A DNA stretch of 64,000 nt from Zygosaccharomyces rouxii (taxonomy: Eukaryota; Ascomycota; Saccharomycetes; Saccharomycetales; Saccharomycetaceae): contig NC_012996.1 in NCBI RefSeq assembly GCF_000026365.1, positions 248,001 through 312,000 of the forward strand, given 5' to 3'. Below the pieces are notes generated by a model. It searched no databases. It saw only the letters and a program-made list of their open reading frames with translations, and was not told the DNA's origin. Below are positions 12,108 to 21,169 of this stretch, piece by piece. Both the position numbers and the translations under genes were made by a program. Numbering within the stretch: the first letter of the stretch is position 1; every line of letters starts with the position of its first letter.

Positions 12108-13013
12108 CTTCAATCTTTCCTAGTCTTGTTGGTAGCGGTTTCTTGGGGGTTTCTTAGTTTCTCGAGCATGCTTGCAATTCGGTCACCCCTTTTATAGGAG
12201 TTCGTTAGTGAATGCTGGTTGCAGCAAGTTCAGCCATAGAATCACACATACAGGGGGGTGCGGCTGGCAAGTCCTTGGGAAACATACACACGTATAAAGC
12301 GACGGTAGTACACAACTCCTAGTAAAGTTTCCCTATAGCATCCATCTAAGATTCAATGGCTGCCTCATCCATCCATTGCTTCGTACACACCATCTCAATG
12401 ACTTAGCGACTCTATGACTCCTCAATAACCCAATTCCAGCGGGAGAAAAAGACCTTGCATGAACCCATGTCTCTTGAGTAAACTCCGCAAACTTCCATCC
12501 CATCCTAGAAGCTCTCTATTACATGTCCATTCTCAATAATACAGTTTCTCTCTTTTTAAACATTTCAAATTTCATTTAGAGCTTCGCGTTCTACCCAAAC
12601 CCAGACAGCTTTATAAGAACACGAAACGTAGTAAAAAAGGATCAACAACATCACGAAAGCTCAATTGTAAACAAGCAAACTACAATCTCTTTCGTGAATC
12701 GCGTTTTGATGAATGGTATCCTGATAGCTATACATTTTTTAGTGATACTTTTCCATCAAACAATATTTACCAATCTATGAGAAACTTGTTGGCATTGTTG
12801 ATCGTTCTTTAGGCGTTAGATCATAACTGAGGACAAGTTGTAAAAGATACTTGATTCACATACATTAGCCAGTCGACCCCCTCCCCATCACTCACTACAA
12901 TATTATTTCAATCAACATATCAATCAGAAGACAAATTCAATTATAACGTTTTCTAAAGCAGCTCTTTTAAATTTTGCAAGGCTCAAACTACCAACTATTA
13001 TTCATTCACTAAG
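12108..13013. promoter_or_regulatory. Divergent promoter APE1/HSL1 with three SCB elements
   Basis: A long (906-base) divergent region with no gene. Three exact SCB matches (CACGAAA, the Swi4-Swi6/SBF site) lie within 77 bases: 12620-12626, 12652-12658, and on the opposite strand 12690-12696. They end about 320 bases upstream of HSL1. SBF drives late-G1 transcription, which fits the G1/S expression known for HSL1. The motif matches are seen directly; the function is inferred. Confidence 0.6.
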
Positions 13014-16000
13014 ATGCCGGCTCCCATGGGAAACAGGTATGCTACTAGGAGCCAAAGGTCTTCCAACGTGGCTAAAAAAGCAGCCAGAAACGCGATGATG
13101 AAAGTACCTGGGGGTACTGCCAATACCAATGTCAAAACTGCAGTCAATACCGATACCAATGACCCTACTGCCGGAGTTACGCAGAATCAACTGGATAGAG
13201 TAGTACAATCTGTTAACGATGCTACGAATAGGCTCTCACAACCAGAATCTGCCTTTAGTATTAGTACGACTACTAAATCTTCCAAGAGAAGGTCTAGAGA
13301 CACGGTAGGACCTTGGAAACTGGGCAAGACATTGGGTAAAGGATCCTCAGGACGTGTAAGACTCGCTAAAAACATGGAAACGGGTCAATTGGCTGCTATT
13401 AAAATTGTACCGAAGAAGAAATGTAAAAATGACCCTGGTTCTCATTCATCTTCCAAATCAACCGAATCAGATTTTTCTGCAACGATGAATACTACAACCA
13501 ATACTAACCGTGCTACGACGAACGGTGGTACAAATGCCAATGCTGGTCCTAGTGAAGTTCCGGCAAATCCATATGGTATAGAACGTGAAATTGTCATTAT
13601 GAAATTAATTTCACATTCAAACATTTTAGGTCTTTACGAGGTTTGGGAAAATAAATCAGAGTTGTATTTAGTCCTAGAATACGTCGATGGTGGTGAACTG
13701 TTTGATTATTTGGTGTCAAGAGGTAAATTGGGTGAACGAGAAGCTGTTCATTATTTCAAACAAATTGTACAAGGTGTATCCTACTGTCATTCATTTAATA
13801 TTTGTCACAGAGACTTAAAACCAGAAAATTTGTTGCTGGATAAAAAGAACAAAAGTATCAAAATTGCAGATTTTGGTATGGCAGCCCTAGAGGTTTCCAA
13901 TAAACTTTTACAGACTTCTTGTGGGTCACCTCATTATGCCTCGCCAGAAATTGTTATGGGGAGACCTTATCATGGTGGTCCCAGTGATGTCTGGTCGTGC
14001 GGTATCATTTTATTTGCTCTATTGACAGGACATCTGCCGTTCAACGACGATAACATCAAGAAATTGTTATTAAAAGTTCAATCAGGTAAATTCCATATGC
14101 CCCAGAATTTATCAGCAGAGGCAAAGGATTTAATGTCAAAAATCCTGGTGGTAAATCCATTCAAAAGAATTGCAACTGAAGAAATTTTAAATCATCCACT
14201 TTTGACTAAATATGATAAGTTGGTTAAACCTGTCAAATACAGATCTTCAGTTAATCCAGTGGCATTGTCTCAAGGGAAATCTAATTCTGATCTGCATGTA
14301 TTGGATGCGTCGAACTCTAACATCGTCGATTTACGTTCACGAGAAGATATTGACGATTCGATTGTTAGCAATTTACAAATTTTATGGCATGGCGCATCTC
14401 GTGAATTGATTGTGGCTAAACTTTTACAACCCAGAATGTCTGAGGAGAAGTTATTTTATTCACTTTTACTAAGCTATAAGGAGAAGCATTCTCCAAAACC
14501 AGAATCAGAGGCACCTCCACAATTTGAGCCCACTCAACCTACAGATGAAATTCAACAACCACAACTTGCTCCATTACAACCACCTAGCTTGGAGCCTACG
14601 CTGGCGCCCGAAGTTGTTCAACAATCATTACCAGCACAAGACGAAGAGGATGAAGAAGAATTAACAAAATCGCAAACGACTAATGAGGAAGATTCATCAC
14701 AACTGAATGAGAGTCAAGATACCAGTGCCCCCAAATTACCACAAAAATCACAATTCAGTGCATCTTCTATTGATCAACATTCCATGTCAGGATTCTCATC
14801 TATGCAAAGCGCTGCATTATCAGGGGTGCCTTCAGTACCTGCTAATTCCTTACCTCCTGCTATGCCTATATTTACGGCACCATCCTCAAGAACCTTCAAG
14901 AACAGTGGACCTGCACTTTCAATACCTTCTAAGAAATCTTTAAAACATTCTGCCTCGAAGACTTCGCTAAATCATTCTGCCTCGAAGAAATCGCTGCACC
15001 ATTCTGCGTCAAGAAAATCACTAGTCCATGCATCTCCTTCTACTACCTCATTGCATAACTCTGCTTCTAAAAAGTCTTTGCATAACTCTCCTCCAAAGAA
15101 AACATTGCAAAATTCTGCTTCTAAGAGGTCACTATATTCACAGACCTCCATCTCCAAAAGATCTTTGAATTTAAGTGAATATGTTGCTACTGAAAATGCA
15201 GTAATTAGTGAAATGGAACAACAGTTGAAGCCTAATCTTCCATCTTCTGAATCCAATGGTGATTTCGAAAAGCTTTGTGAACAAATCTTGTTCGGTAATG
15301 CTTTGGAAAAGATTTTGGAAGAGGAAGAAGATGATGGTGCTTCAGCCACAACAAGTAACACTTCCCAAAGGACTTTAACGAAGGTAGACGCTTCACAGCG
15401 TTCGCCTCATTCATCTGATTCCAAGAATAAAACACCGGCGGCTAAAACTATTCCACCTGCGTTTGAATTGAATACACCAGAATCTGAGGAAGAACAACAA
15501 CTACGTGCATCTGCCCATAAGAATCTTTTGGCTGAAGAAAATAATAGATACCCATTCAAAGATATCACGAATAATCCAACTTTGGCACCAAGCGATTCTA
15601 AACCTTCAAAATCAAAGAGAGATGTATCTCAAAAGTCTGATTTGAGCGAAGTCTTAAATTCGAATCAATTTGGTGGCTCTACTTTTAGCTCTAACGACGT
15701 ATTACGCAATAATTCACGCAAATCCGAATTTAAGCCATCTTTAAGAGTGACCAATGATGTACGCTCGGCCTCTGAGAACCAATCTAAGCCAGTTCAACCA
15801 AGTTATTCGTTGGACCCTCGTCGTAATGCGACGCAACCCGTCAACCCTAAGGTAGTTGCAAGTTTATTGAAGCGTGCCAAAACAAAGAAAAATATAAGAG
15901 ATGCAAGGAAAAGTGGTGATTGGAGTTATATCAGCGGATCTCATTTTAATACCAATACTGATATTAATTTCGACGATAAACTGGAAAATATATTTGATCA

Positions 16001-17864
16001 TGGGTTCAACAATCGGTTAGATGGTAATCTGGAAAGAGGCTTGGTAGACTCTGGTCTGAAAAGGGCAAGTGAAGATACAAGATCTTCTTTATGGCAACCA
16101 AGTCTACGTGATAGTCACGTTGAATCAGATGCCGAACACAATACTTCTGGTACCAATGAATTTTTCGATACTTCAGATGTTAATGTATTAGCACATTCTA
16201 GTATTATTCAAAAACCTAACGATGTTACGAGACAACCTTCGTTATTGAGTCATACCGGTACATTTAAGAATTTGAGTGAGTACTTGCACAAAGAGGGCAA
16301 TGCTAATAACATTGCAAATCGTTCTCATGAAGAAAATCCATCAAACGTTATGCGTAAGAAATCTACAGAGCTAAACTTGGCTCCGAGAAGTACACTTACT
16401 GCTGCCTTGGATCCTAAAGACAGAAGCATGTATACCAATTCCTTTATGAGCAACATGTCAGATATGAGTTACGTTATGGAGATGCCTTCTCGAACCTATG
16501 AAGCACAAGCAATTGAAGTGTCGAATAACAGTTCGGCGGACGATATCACCGATCTCCCAGTAAACAGCGACAGAGAATTCGGTCAATCAAGTTCACAGGG
16601 TCAACATACCACTGCTACTTTTGAAGATAACAACGTTAACATTTTTGAAGATGCACCAGTAGATTCTGATTCTTCAGATACTGCTTCTGAAGACTCACAA
16701 CAGAACGTTCGTAGGAAAGCTGTTTCTATTGATACTTTGCACACTACAAATGTTTTGACACCAGCTACAAATGTTAGAGTCAGTCTTTATCTGAACAACA
16801 ATAATCATACAGAATCTCCGCTGAAAAGGGAGACTACAGAGGAAATTATTTCTAAATTCAAGCTGTCACCAGAGAAATCATCCCAACCTTTGGTTCAAAA
16901 GCGGTATTCTGCACTTGCCGCCAATCGTAACAGTGATATTCATAGTACGATGACGATGTTTAAGGATTTGGAGGAAGAGCAAGATGCAGAGGACATTTCA
17001 CAATGGAAACCATCAGAATCACCTGCAGGTGAGGGACAGGAAAAACCTAATAGAGTTACAATGCTTTTCGATAACGAAGAAGAAATGCCACAATTGGAGC
17101 ATCAAATTACACCTACACCAGAAGTTCCACAGAAGAATGAAAATAGATCAGTTCCGGATACTAAGTCGACAAGAGCAAGTGAAGAGAAATCGATGAAATC
17201 GATAGACGAAGGATTACAAAAGGCTGAGGAACTACCACATACTAATGAAAGTTCTAAACAGTTGAAAGAACCTCCTATGCATGCACCACCTCAACCAAAA
17301 TCGAAGGTGAAATCATCGGGTAGTCCTCTTCCAGCTAAATCTAAGAAATCAAAGCCAATGAAAGAGAAATCACAAACGGCAACAGCGGCTTCTACAGCCA
17401 CTCCTTCTGCCCCTCCTAATGTTTCGAATTCTGCAGCGGCTACGCCTTCCTCAGCTTCGCCTGCACCACGTAAACAAAACTGGTTCACTAAATTATTTGG
17501 TGGTTTTAAATCTCAAAAGAGTGATCTGGGTCGTTTACAACAGGACCATTTTACCAAAATTTCATTTGACGATGCACATCTTTTAACATTACACGAATTT
17601 GATAAGAATGCCGTGGAATATCATTTGAAAAGTTTAGATCATAAGTTACATGATGAAAAAGTGGAATACGATTGTAAATTCCCAACTGGATTTGCTTTCA
17701 AAATAAAAATCACCACAACAGTTCTCGGTCAAAAAAATTCTACAATTCTAACTGTCAAGAAGAAAGGTAGAAATACCTCGTCTGATGTTAAAGGTGCATT
17801 CCAAATGTTCAATCAAAATGTCGCTAATGTGATTAGGGAAGCTGAAATGGGTTATAATGTATAG
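13014..17864 (+). CDS. HSL1: Nim1-related morphogenesis-checkpoint protein kinase
   Basis: A 1616-residue Ser/Thr kinase (S. cerevisiae Hsl1 has 1518). The kinase domain runs from about residue 100 (WKLGKTLGKGSSGRVRLAK) to 400, with Lys130, catalytic Asp267 in HRDLKPENLL, Asp286 of DFG, and SPHYASPE. A Ser/Thr/Asn-rich insertion of about 45 residues separates strand beta3 from helix C. The long tail is Ser-rich, with HSASKKSL-type repeats around residues 641-725. The last about 105 residues (from FTKISFDDAHLLTLHEF) look like the membrane-binding KA1 domain found in Hsl1, Gin4 and Kcc4. Hsl1 acts at the septin ring with Hsl7 to down-regulate Swe1 and permit mitosis. Position after APE1 argues for HSL1 over its paralogues. 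Confidence 0.93.
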   Translation: MPAPMGNRYATRSQRSSNVAKKAARNAMMKVPGGTANTNVKTAVNTDTNDPTAGVTQNQLDRVVQSVNDATNRLSQPESAFSISTTTKSSKRRSRDTVGPWKLGKTLGKGSSGRVRLAKNMETGQLAAIKIVPKKKCKNDPGSHSSSKSTESDFSATMNTTTNTNRATTNGGTNANAGPSEVPANPYGIEREIVIMKLISHSNILGLYEVWENKSELYLVLEYVDGGELFDYLVSRGKLGEREAVHYFKQIVQGVSYCHSFNICHRDLKPENLLLDKKNKSIKIADFGMAALEVSNKLLQTSCGSPHYASPEIVMGRPYHGGPSDVWSCGIILFALLTGHLPFNDDNIKKLLLKVQSGKFHMPQNLSAEAKDLMSKILVVNPFKRIATEEILNHPLLTKYDKLVKPVKYRSSVNPVALSQGKSNSDLHVLDASNSNIVDLRSREDIDDSIVSNLQILWHGASRELIVAKLLQPRMSEEKLFYSLLLSYKEKHSPKPESEAPPQFEPTQPTDEIQQPQLAPLQPPSLEPTLAPEVVQQSLPAQDEEDEEELTKSQTTNEEDSSQLNESQDTSAPKLPQKSQFSASSIDQHSMSGFSSMQSAALSGVPSVPANSLPPAMPIFTAPSSRTFKNSGPALSIPSKKSLKHSASKTSLNHSASKKSLHHSASRKSLVHASPSTTSLHNSASKKSLHNSPPKKTLQNSASKRSLYSQTSISKRSLNLSEYVATENAVISEMEQQLKPNLPSSESNGDFEKLCEQILFGNALEKILEEEEDDGASATTSNTSQRTLTKVDASQRSPHSSDSKNKTPAAKTIPPAFELNTPESEEEQQLRASAHKNLLAEENNRYPFKDITNNPTLAPSDSKPSKSKRDVSQKSDLSEVLNSNQFGGSTFSSNDVLRNNSRKSEFKPSLRVTNDVRSASENQSKPVQPSYSLDPRRNATQPVNPKVVASLLKRAKTKKNIRDARKSGDWSYISGSHFNTNTDINFDDKLENIFDHGFNNRLDGNLERGLVDSGLKRASEDTRSSLWQPSLRDSHVESDAEHNTSGTNEFFDTSDVNVLAHSSIIQKPNDVTRQPSLLSHTGTFKNLSEYLHKEGNANNIANRSHEENPSNVMRKKSTELNLAPRSTLTAALDPKDRSMYTNSFMSNMSDMSYVMEMPSRTYEAQAIEVSNNSSADDITDLPVNSDREFGQSSSQGQHTTATFEDNNVNIFEDAPVDSDSSDTASEDSQQNVRRKAVSIDTLHTTNVLTPATNVRVSLYLNNNNHTESPLKRETTEEIISKFKLSPEKSSQPLVQKRYSALAANRNSDIHSTMTMFKDLEEEQDAEDISQWKPSESPAGEGQEKPNRVTMLFDNEEEMPQLEHQITPTPEVPQKNENRSVPDTKSTRASEEKSMKSIDEGLQKAEELPHTNESSKQLKEPPMHAPPQPKSKVKSSGSPLPAKSKKSKPMKEKSQTATAASTATPSAPPNVSNSAAATPSSASPAPRKQNWFTKLFGGFKSQKSDLGRLQQDHFTKISFDDAHLLTLHEFDKNAVEYHLKSLDHKLHDEKVEYDCKFPTGFAFKIKITTTVLGQKNSTILTVKKKGRNTSSDVKGAFQMFNQNVANVIREAEMGYNV
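14936..15170 (+). repeat. Degenerate 30-33-bp repeats in HSL1 coding HSASKKSL units
   Basis: About eight serine/lysine-rich units of 10-11 residues in tandem, each with a core like HSASKKSL. Several adjacent units share long nucleotide identity (for example cattctgcctcgaag at two places). They suggest recent expansion in a disordered tail, possibly a run of phosphosites. Confidence 0.75.
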
Positions 17865-17951
17865 ATACTATGTAGAATAAATTAATTACGATCAAAAATT
17901 AAAAGAAAAATAACAAAAAAAAAAGCACTAATTCGAATACATCATCATTAC

Positions 17952-19064
17952 TTATTTGGAAGTGTCTACAACGTATCTACCCAAGATCTTACCAGCTTCC
18001 ATCAATTCATAAATTTTTGGTAATTCACTCAATCCAACAATCTTGATAGGACTCTTTACCAGACCTCTTGAAAAGAATTCTACGGCCTCTCTAGAATCGG
18101 CTCTGTTACCCACATAAGAACCCTTGATAGAGAAAGACTTGACGACGTGATTGAAGACATTAGACTTGATAACAGCATTGGCTGGTAAACCGACTAGCAC
18201 AACTGTACCTTGAGGTCTAACGTATTCAACAGATTGAGACATTGCCTTTTCAGAAACTGAAACGTTAATAACACCGTGAGCACCACCTTGGGTTGCCTCC
18301 AAGATAGCGGCTGGGATATCTTTCTCCTTGGTGAAGTCGATGAAAATTTCACCACCAAGAGATTTGAACAATTTAGCCTTGTCTTCACCACCATCAATAC
18401 CAACAACTCTCAAACCCATTGCCCTGGCGTATTGAGTTGCCAATGAACCAAGACCACCAGCAGCACCGGAGATAGCAACCCATTCACCAGGTCTTGCACC
18501 TGAGCTCCTCAATGCCTTGTAGACGGTGACACCTGCACATAAAATTGGAGCCACACCTGCTAGGTCGGTACCTTTTGGAATGTGTGCAGCTTGGATAGCA
18601 TCAGCAGTCGCATATTGTTGGAAGGTACCATCGTGAGTATAACCCGATAGATCCGCATGTGCACAGTTAGACTCGTGACCCATTTCACACATCTCACAGG
18701 ATTGACAGGATCCGTTCAACCACTTAATACCTGCTAGATCGCCAATTTCAAAATTCTTGACGTTTTCACCCTTGGCGACGACCACACCAGCACCTTCGTG
18801 ACCACCAACAAGAGGTAGTTTTGTATCCAATGGCCAGTCACCCTTCCAAGCGTGCAAGTCTGTGTGACAGACACCGGAGTATTTCACATTCACCAAAATT
18901 TCGTTGTTACGTGGCTTGGGGACCGCGAGGTCCTTGTAGTGCAATTTCCCACCACTTTCATAGAAGATGACACCCTTCTGTGTGCTTGGGATGGAAATAG
19001 TTGAAGATAGTCTCAATTGACCAAATGGGCCGAATCTTGATAAAAGCGTTCTTGTACGAAGCAT
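17952..19064 (-). CDS. ADH3: Alcohol dehydrogenase, mitochondrial type
   Basis: A 370-residue zinc-dependent medium-chain ADH. The first about 25 residues ([12 protein letters not shown]...) are basic and hydroxylated, a likely mitochondrial presequence. Catalytic zinc ligands are Cys66 (GVCHTDLH), His89 (GGHEGAG) and Cys176 (PILCAG). The structural zinc quartet is Cys120, 123, 126 and 134. The NAD-binding motif is SGAAGGLGS. The substrate-pocket tryptophans typical of yeast ADH are kept (Trp77 in GDWPL and Trp115 in IKWLNG). The product ends YVVDTSK like Adh1-3. It is convergent with HSL1, 87 bases apart. S. cerevisiae ADH3 (YMR083W) lies in the sister region beside the second GFA1-like gene, consistent with this position. 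Matrix ethanol-acetaldehyde redox shuttling is inferred from Adh3. Confidence 0.9.
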   Translation of the reverse strand: MLRTRTLLSRFGPFGQLRLSSTISIPSTQKGVIFYESGGKLHYKDLAVPKPRNNEILVNVKYSGVCHTDLHAWKGDWPLDTKLPLVGGHEGAGVVVAKGENVKNFEIGDLAGIKWLNGSCQSCEMCEMGHESNCAHADLSGYTHDGTFQQYATADAIQAAHIPKGTDLAGVAPILCAGVTVYKALRSSGARPGEWVAISGAAGGLGSLATQYARAMGLRVVGIDGGEDKAKLFKSLGGEIFIDFTKEKDIPAAILEATQGGAHGVINVSVSEKAMSQSVEYVRPQGTVVLVGLPANAVIKSNVFNHVVKSFSIKGSYVGNRADSREAVEFFSRGLVKSPIKIVGLSELPKIYELMEAGKILGRYVVDTSK

Positions 19065-19100
19065 AGCGTCTCGAGAGTAGTGTAGGTTGTATCGAAGGAG

Positions 19101-19210
19101 TATAGTGGAGTGTAGCGGAATAGAGTGGAGTATAGCAGAGTATAGCAGGTTATATCAGAGTATGACAAGTTATAGCAAACTATAGCTGTGTATGGCGGAC
19201 TCTGGCAAGC
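19101..19210. repeat. 10-bp minisatellite (consensus tatagcagag) upstream of ADH3
   Basis: Eleven uninterrupted 10-base units, all in strict register, each a variant of tatagcagag. They begin 37 bases upstream of the ADH3 start codon. Read on the ADH3 sense strand the consensus is ctctgctata, so a TATA-like core recurs about once per helical turn. The units are diverged but the period never slips. Confidence 0.88.
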
Positions 19211-20251
19211 GATGCCCTCGCCTTCTTATACTTTTGACATCACCTGAATCCATTGATCCTTCGTAAAACTCATGTTGACCGCGTGGTGGAAAACTTGCTT
19301 GTGCGGGGCGTGGTCATCCACGAACTGGCTTCACAGATGATTCATTGGTATCACAGTTTATTGACATGTATTACAGTAATAAGTTTAATATGCGCTAAAA
19401 GTTTAATTGTCGAGAGGTCAGCAGGCAAACGGAGGGGTAAATGACCGTTTCTGTTTTACTGTAGTTGTTATTCGGATAGACATACGAAATTTGGCTCGTA
19501 AAGGGGGCTGGGTGTATAATGGAAAAAGAGGGGCGATGAAACCGCGTGGCCGTAGAGAATCGAACCCGAGAGACCGGAAGAGAACACGAAGTAGAAAGAA
19601 AATCGGTTTTAATGATGACGTATTCTAGTCAACACTTGAGAGAGTTGACAGATGTGGAATTCAGGGCATACTTCCTAGGTGTGAGGGTGCCGTTAGACAA
19701 CAAAAAATGCGGGGTAGTGTTAATGCATACCGGGTCAATGTTAACCGCTGTCACCCCCGCCGCTGCTGCTACGTAACACCGTAGAGATTTCTCTTTGTTG
19801 GGGTTTCAACTCCGGATCCGATTCCATTGATGCTTCGTGTAGTACTGTCCATATCTCTCCTATGACTGCAATAGCGTTTAGAGGCAACGGTGAAGGTGAA
19901 GGTGAGGGTCGAATGGGTGGCAGTTTGTAAGGGGCTTAGGAAGGTGAGGATGAAGTTGAGTGAAACTAATACAAGTCAATGGATTCAGCACTCTTTTTTT
20001 TTTTTTTCCTTACCAAAGGGATCTGGTCTAGAACTCCCTTTTTTTTTAGGAAAATCAAGCATCAGGTATTTGGGACCCACACAATACGCCAAGACACAGT
20101 TTCCTGGAGATCTTCGATTGAGCGATAGACCCTAAAGTTTCCCATAGTGATCGATTCAAATGCAAGAATTTGGACTGTCTGGAACAATCCTTGCAGGAGC
20201 TGGAAATCATTCCACGTCAAGGGTCCAGCATTCGATTTTTGATCCCAGTGC
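19211..20251. other. Gene-free stretch upstream of ADH3
   Basis: About 1 kb with only short, unconvincing frames. It contains T runs near 19995-20008 and 20039-20048. A B-box-like ggttcgatt lies on the minus strand near 19560-19568, without a matching A box or cloverleaf. Nothing else was recognised. Confidence 0.45.
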
Positions 20252-20258
20252 TATAAAA
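20252..20258 (+). promoter_or_regulatory. TATA box of the secreted repeat gene
   Basis: TATAAAA lies 79 bases upstream of the ATG at 20337, at normal yeast spacing, on the same strand. It suggests that the broken gene downstream has or recently had a promoter. Confidence 0.55.
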
Positions 20259-20336
20259 CAGTGTTATAAGACAGTCTAAGCTCGATGTACTCACACCGAC
20301 AAAAATACAACTAGAAAAACAAGAATCATAACTACG

Positions 20337-20934
20337 ATGTACTTCGCTTCAAATTTGATACTAAGCGTTTTAGGGATTACCGCTTTTGACAATGCGGTTT
20401 TAGCCGCCCCAGTTAACGGTACCGATCAAGGCGCTTGGGGTGGGGATAAAAGATCCGGTGCAGGTACCCTTACTTTTAATGCCGGTTTTGATTCAACTCC
20501 GAATTCTGGTGTCGGTGCAAACCCTGTTCAGGGATCTCCCGCAGGCGGAAACGTAAATCAAATTTCCGTACCAAGTATAAATTCCACACATCCTTCCCGC
20601 TCTGGATCTGGTCCAAGTTTTGTTAGAAGAGTAGACGTATCTTGTTAATAGTAACAATGGTACAGAGACTGCAGGGCAGGTAAACGGGGATGTTAGGATG
20701 CCCAACGACATGTCTACACCGGGCGCTGCTAGATTCTCTGTCCAGGTTCCAACACAGGCCACACAGCCTGCACAGGCTACGGGACAAGTAAACAAGCATG
20801 TTACGATGCCTAACGACATGTCTACGCCAGGCGCTGCTAGATTTTCTGTCCAAGCACAAGCTACACGGCCTGCTGTGAAGACGGACGGTTCGCACAGCAG
20901 TTCCAAGAGTTTGAACACCGGTTTTCTGTTTTAG
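20337..20934 (+). pseudogene. Secreted repeat protein, reading frame broken by a one-base shift
   Basis: From the ATG at 20337 there is a signal peptide (about residues 1-23, ending VLAAPVNG), then a Gly/Ser/Asn-rich chain containing a KR pair, a possible Kex2 site. The frame stops at 20646-20648, with further in-frame stops just after. In the +1 frame, open from 20635, the same kind of sequence continues to the TAG at 20932-20934. It holds two copies of a unit centred on MPNDMSTPGAARFSVQ. A diverged third unit can be seen in the first frame (GNVNQISVP...FVRR), so both frames belong to one gene of about 198 codons. The break lies between about 20634 and 20646. Causes could be a real frameshift, a sequencing error or +1 translational shifting. 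The family is not recognised. The signal-peptide end resembles that of mating-factor precursors, but no pheromone unit is present. Confidence 0.6.
20674..20853 (+). repeat. 108-bp tandem repeat in the secreted gene
   Basis: Two copies with a 108-base period (first from 20674, second from 20782). Over the 48-base core (20698-20745 versus 20806-20853) all five differences fall at third codon positions of the +1 frame and are silent. Both cores therefore encode the same 16 residues. Confidence 0.9.
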
Positions 20935-21169
20935 ACTGGGAAGTAAAGTGGTATATATTTTGGGATCATGTATATTTATGTGTGGCTCTGTAGTTCACTT
21001 CTTCAATCTCCTCTTTTCTTCTGTTTCGGAGTTCTCGGGACAATTCGGTACGCGCCGATGTTAAACGAGACCAAAATTCAAAATATATTAAGCGCTGTTT
21101 AATGTCCTCTTAATCATCGTCATGTCTTTATTTGAATTATACATCTATCTCACCCGTTACTATTACAAT

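Noticed and set aside
19545..19580. Possible tRNA on the minus strand (ggttcgattc B box)
   Set aside because: T-stem pairing is poor and no anticodon arm, D arm or terminator can be placed.
19253..20135. Four short + strand frames of 63-81 codons between ADH3 and the secreted gene
   Set aside because: No conserved motif, signal or promoter; lengths are those expected by chance in about 1 kb.
20337..20934. Mating alpha-factor precursor
   Set aside because: The signal-peptide end is reminiscent, but there is no WHWLxL-type peptide, and the repeats are not bounded by KR sites.
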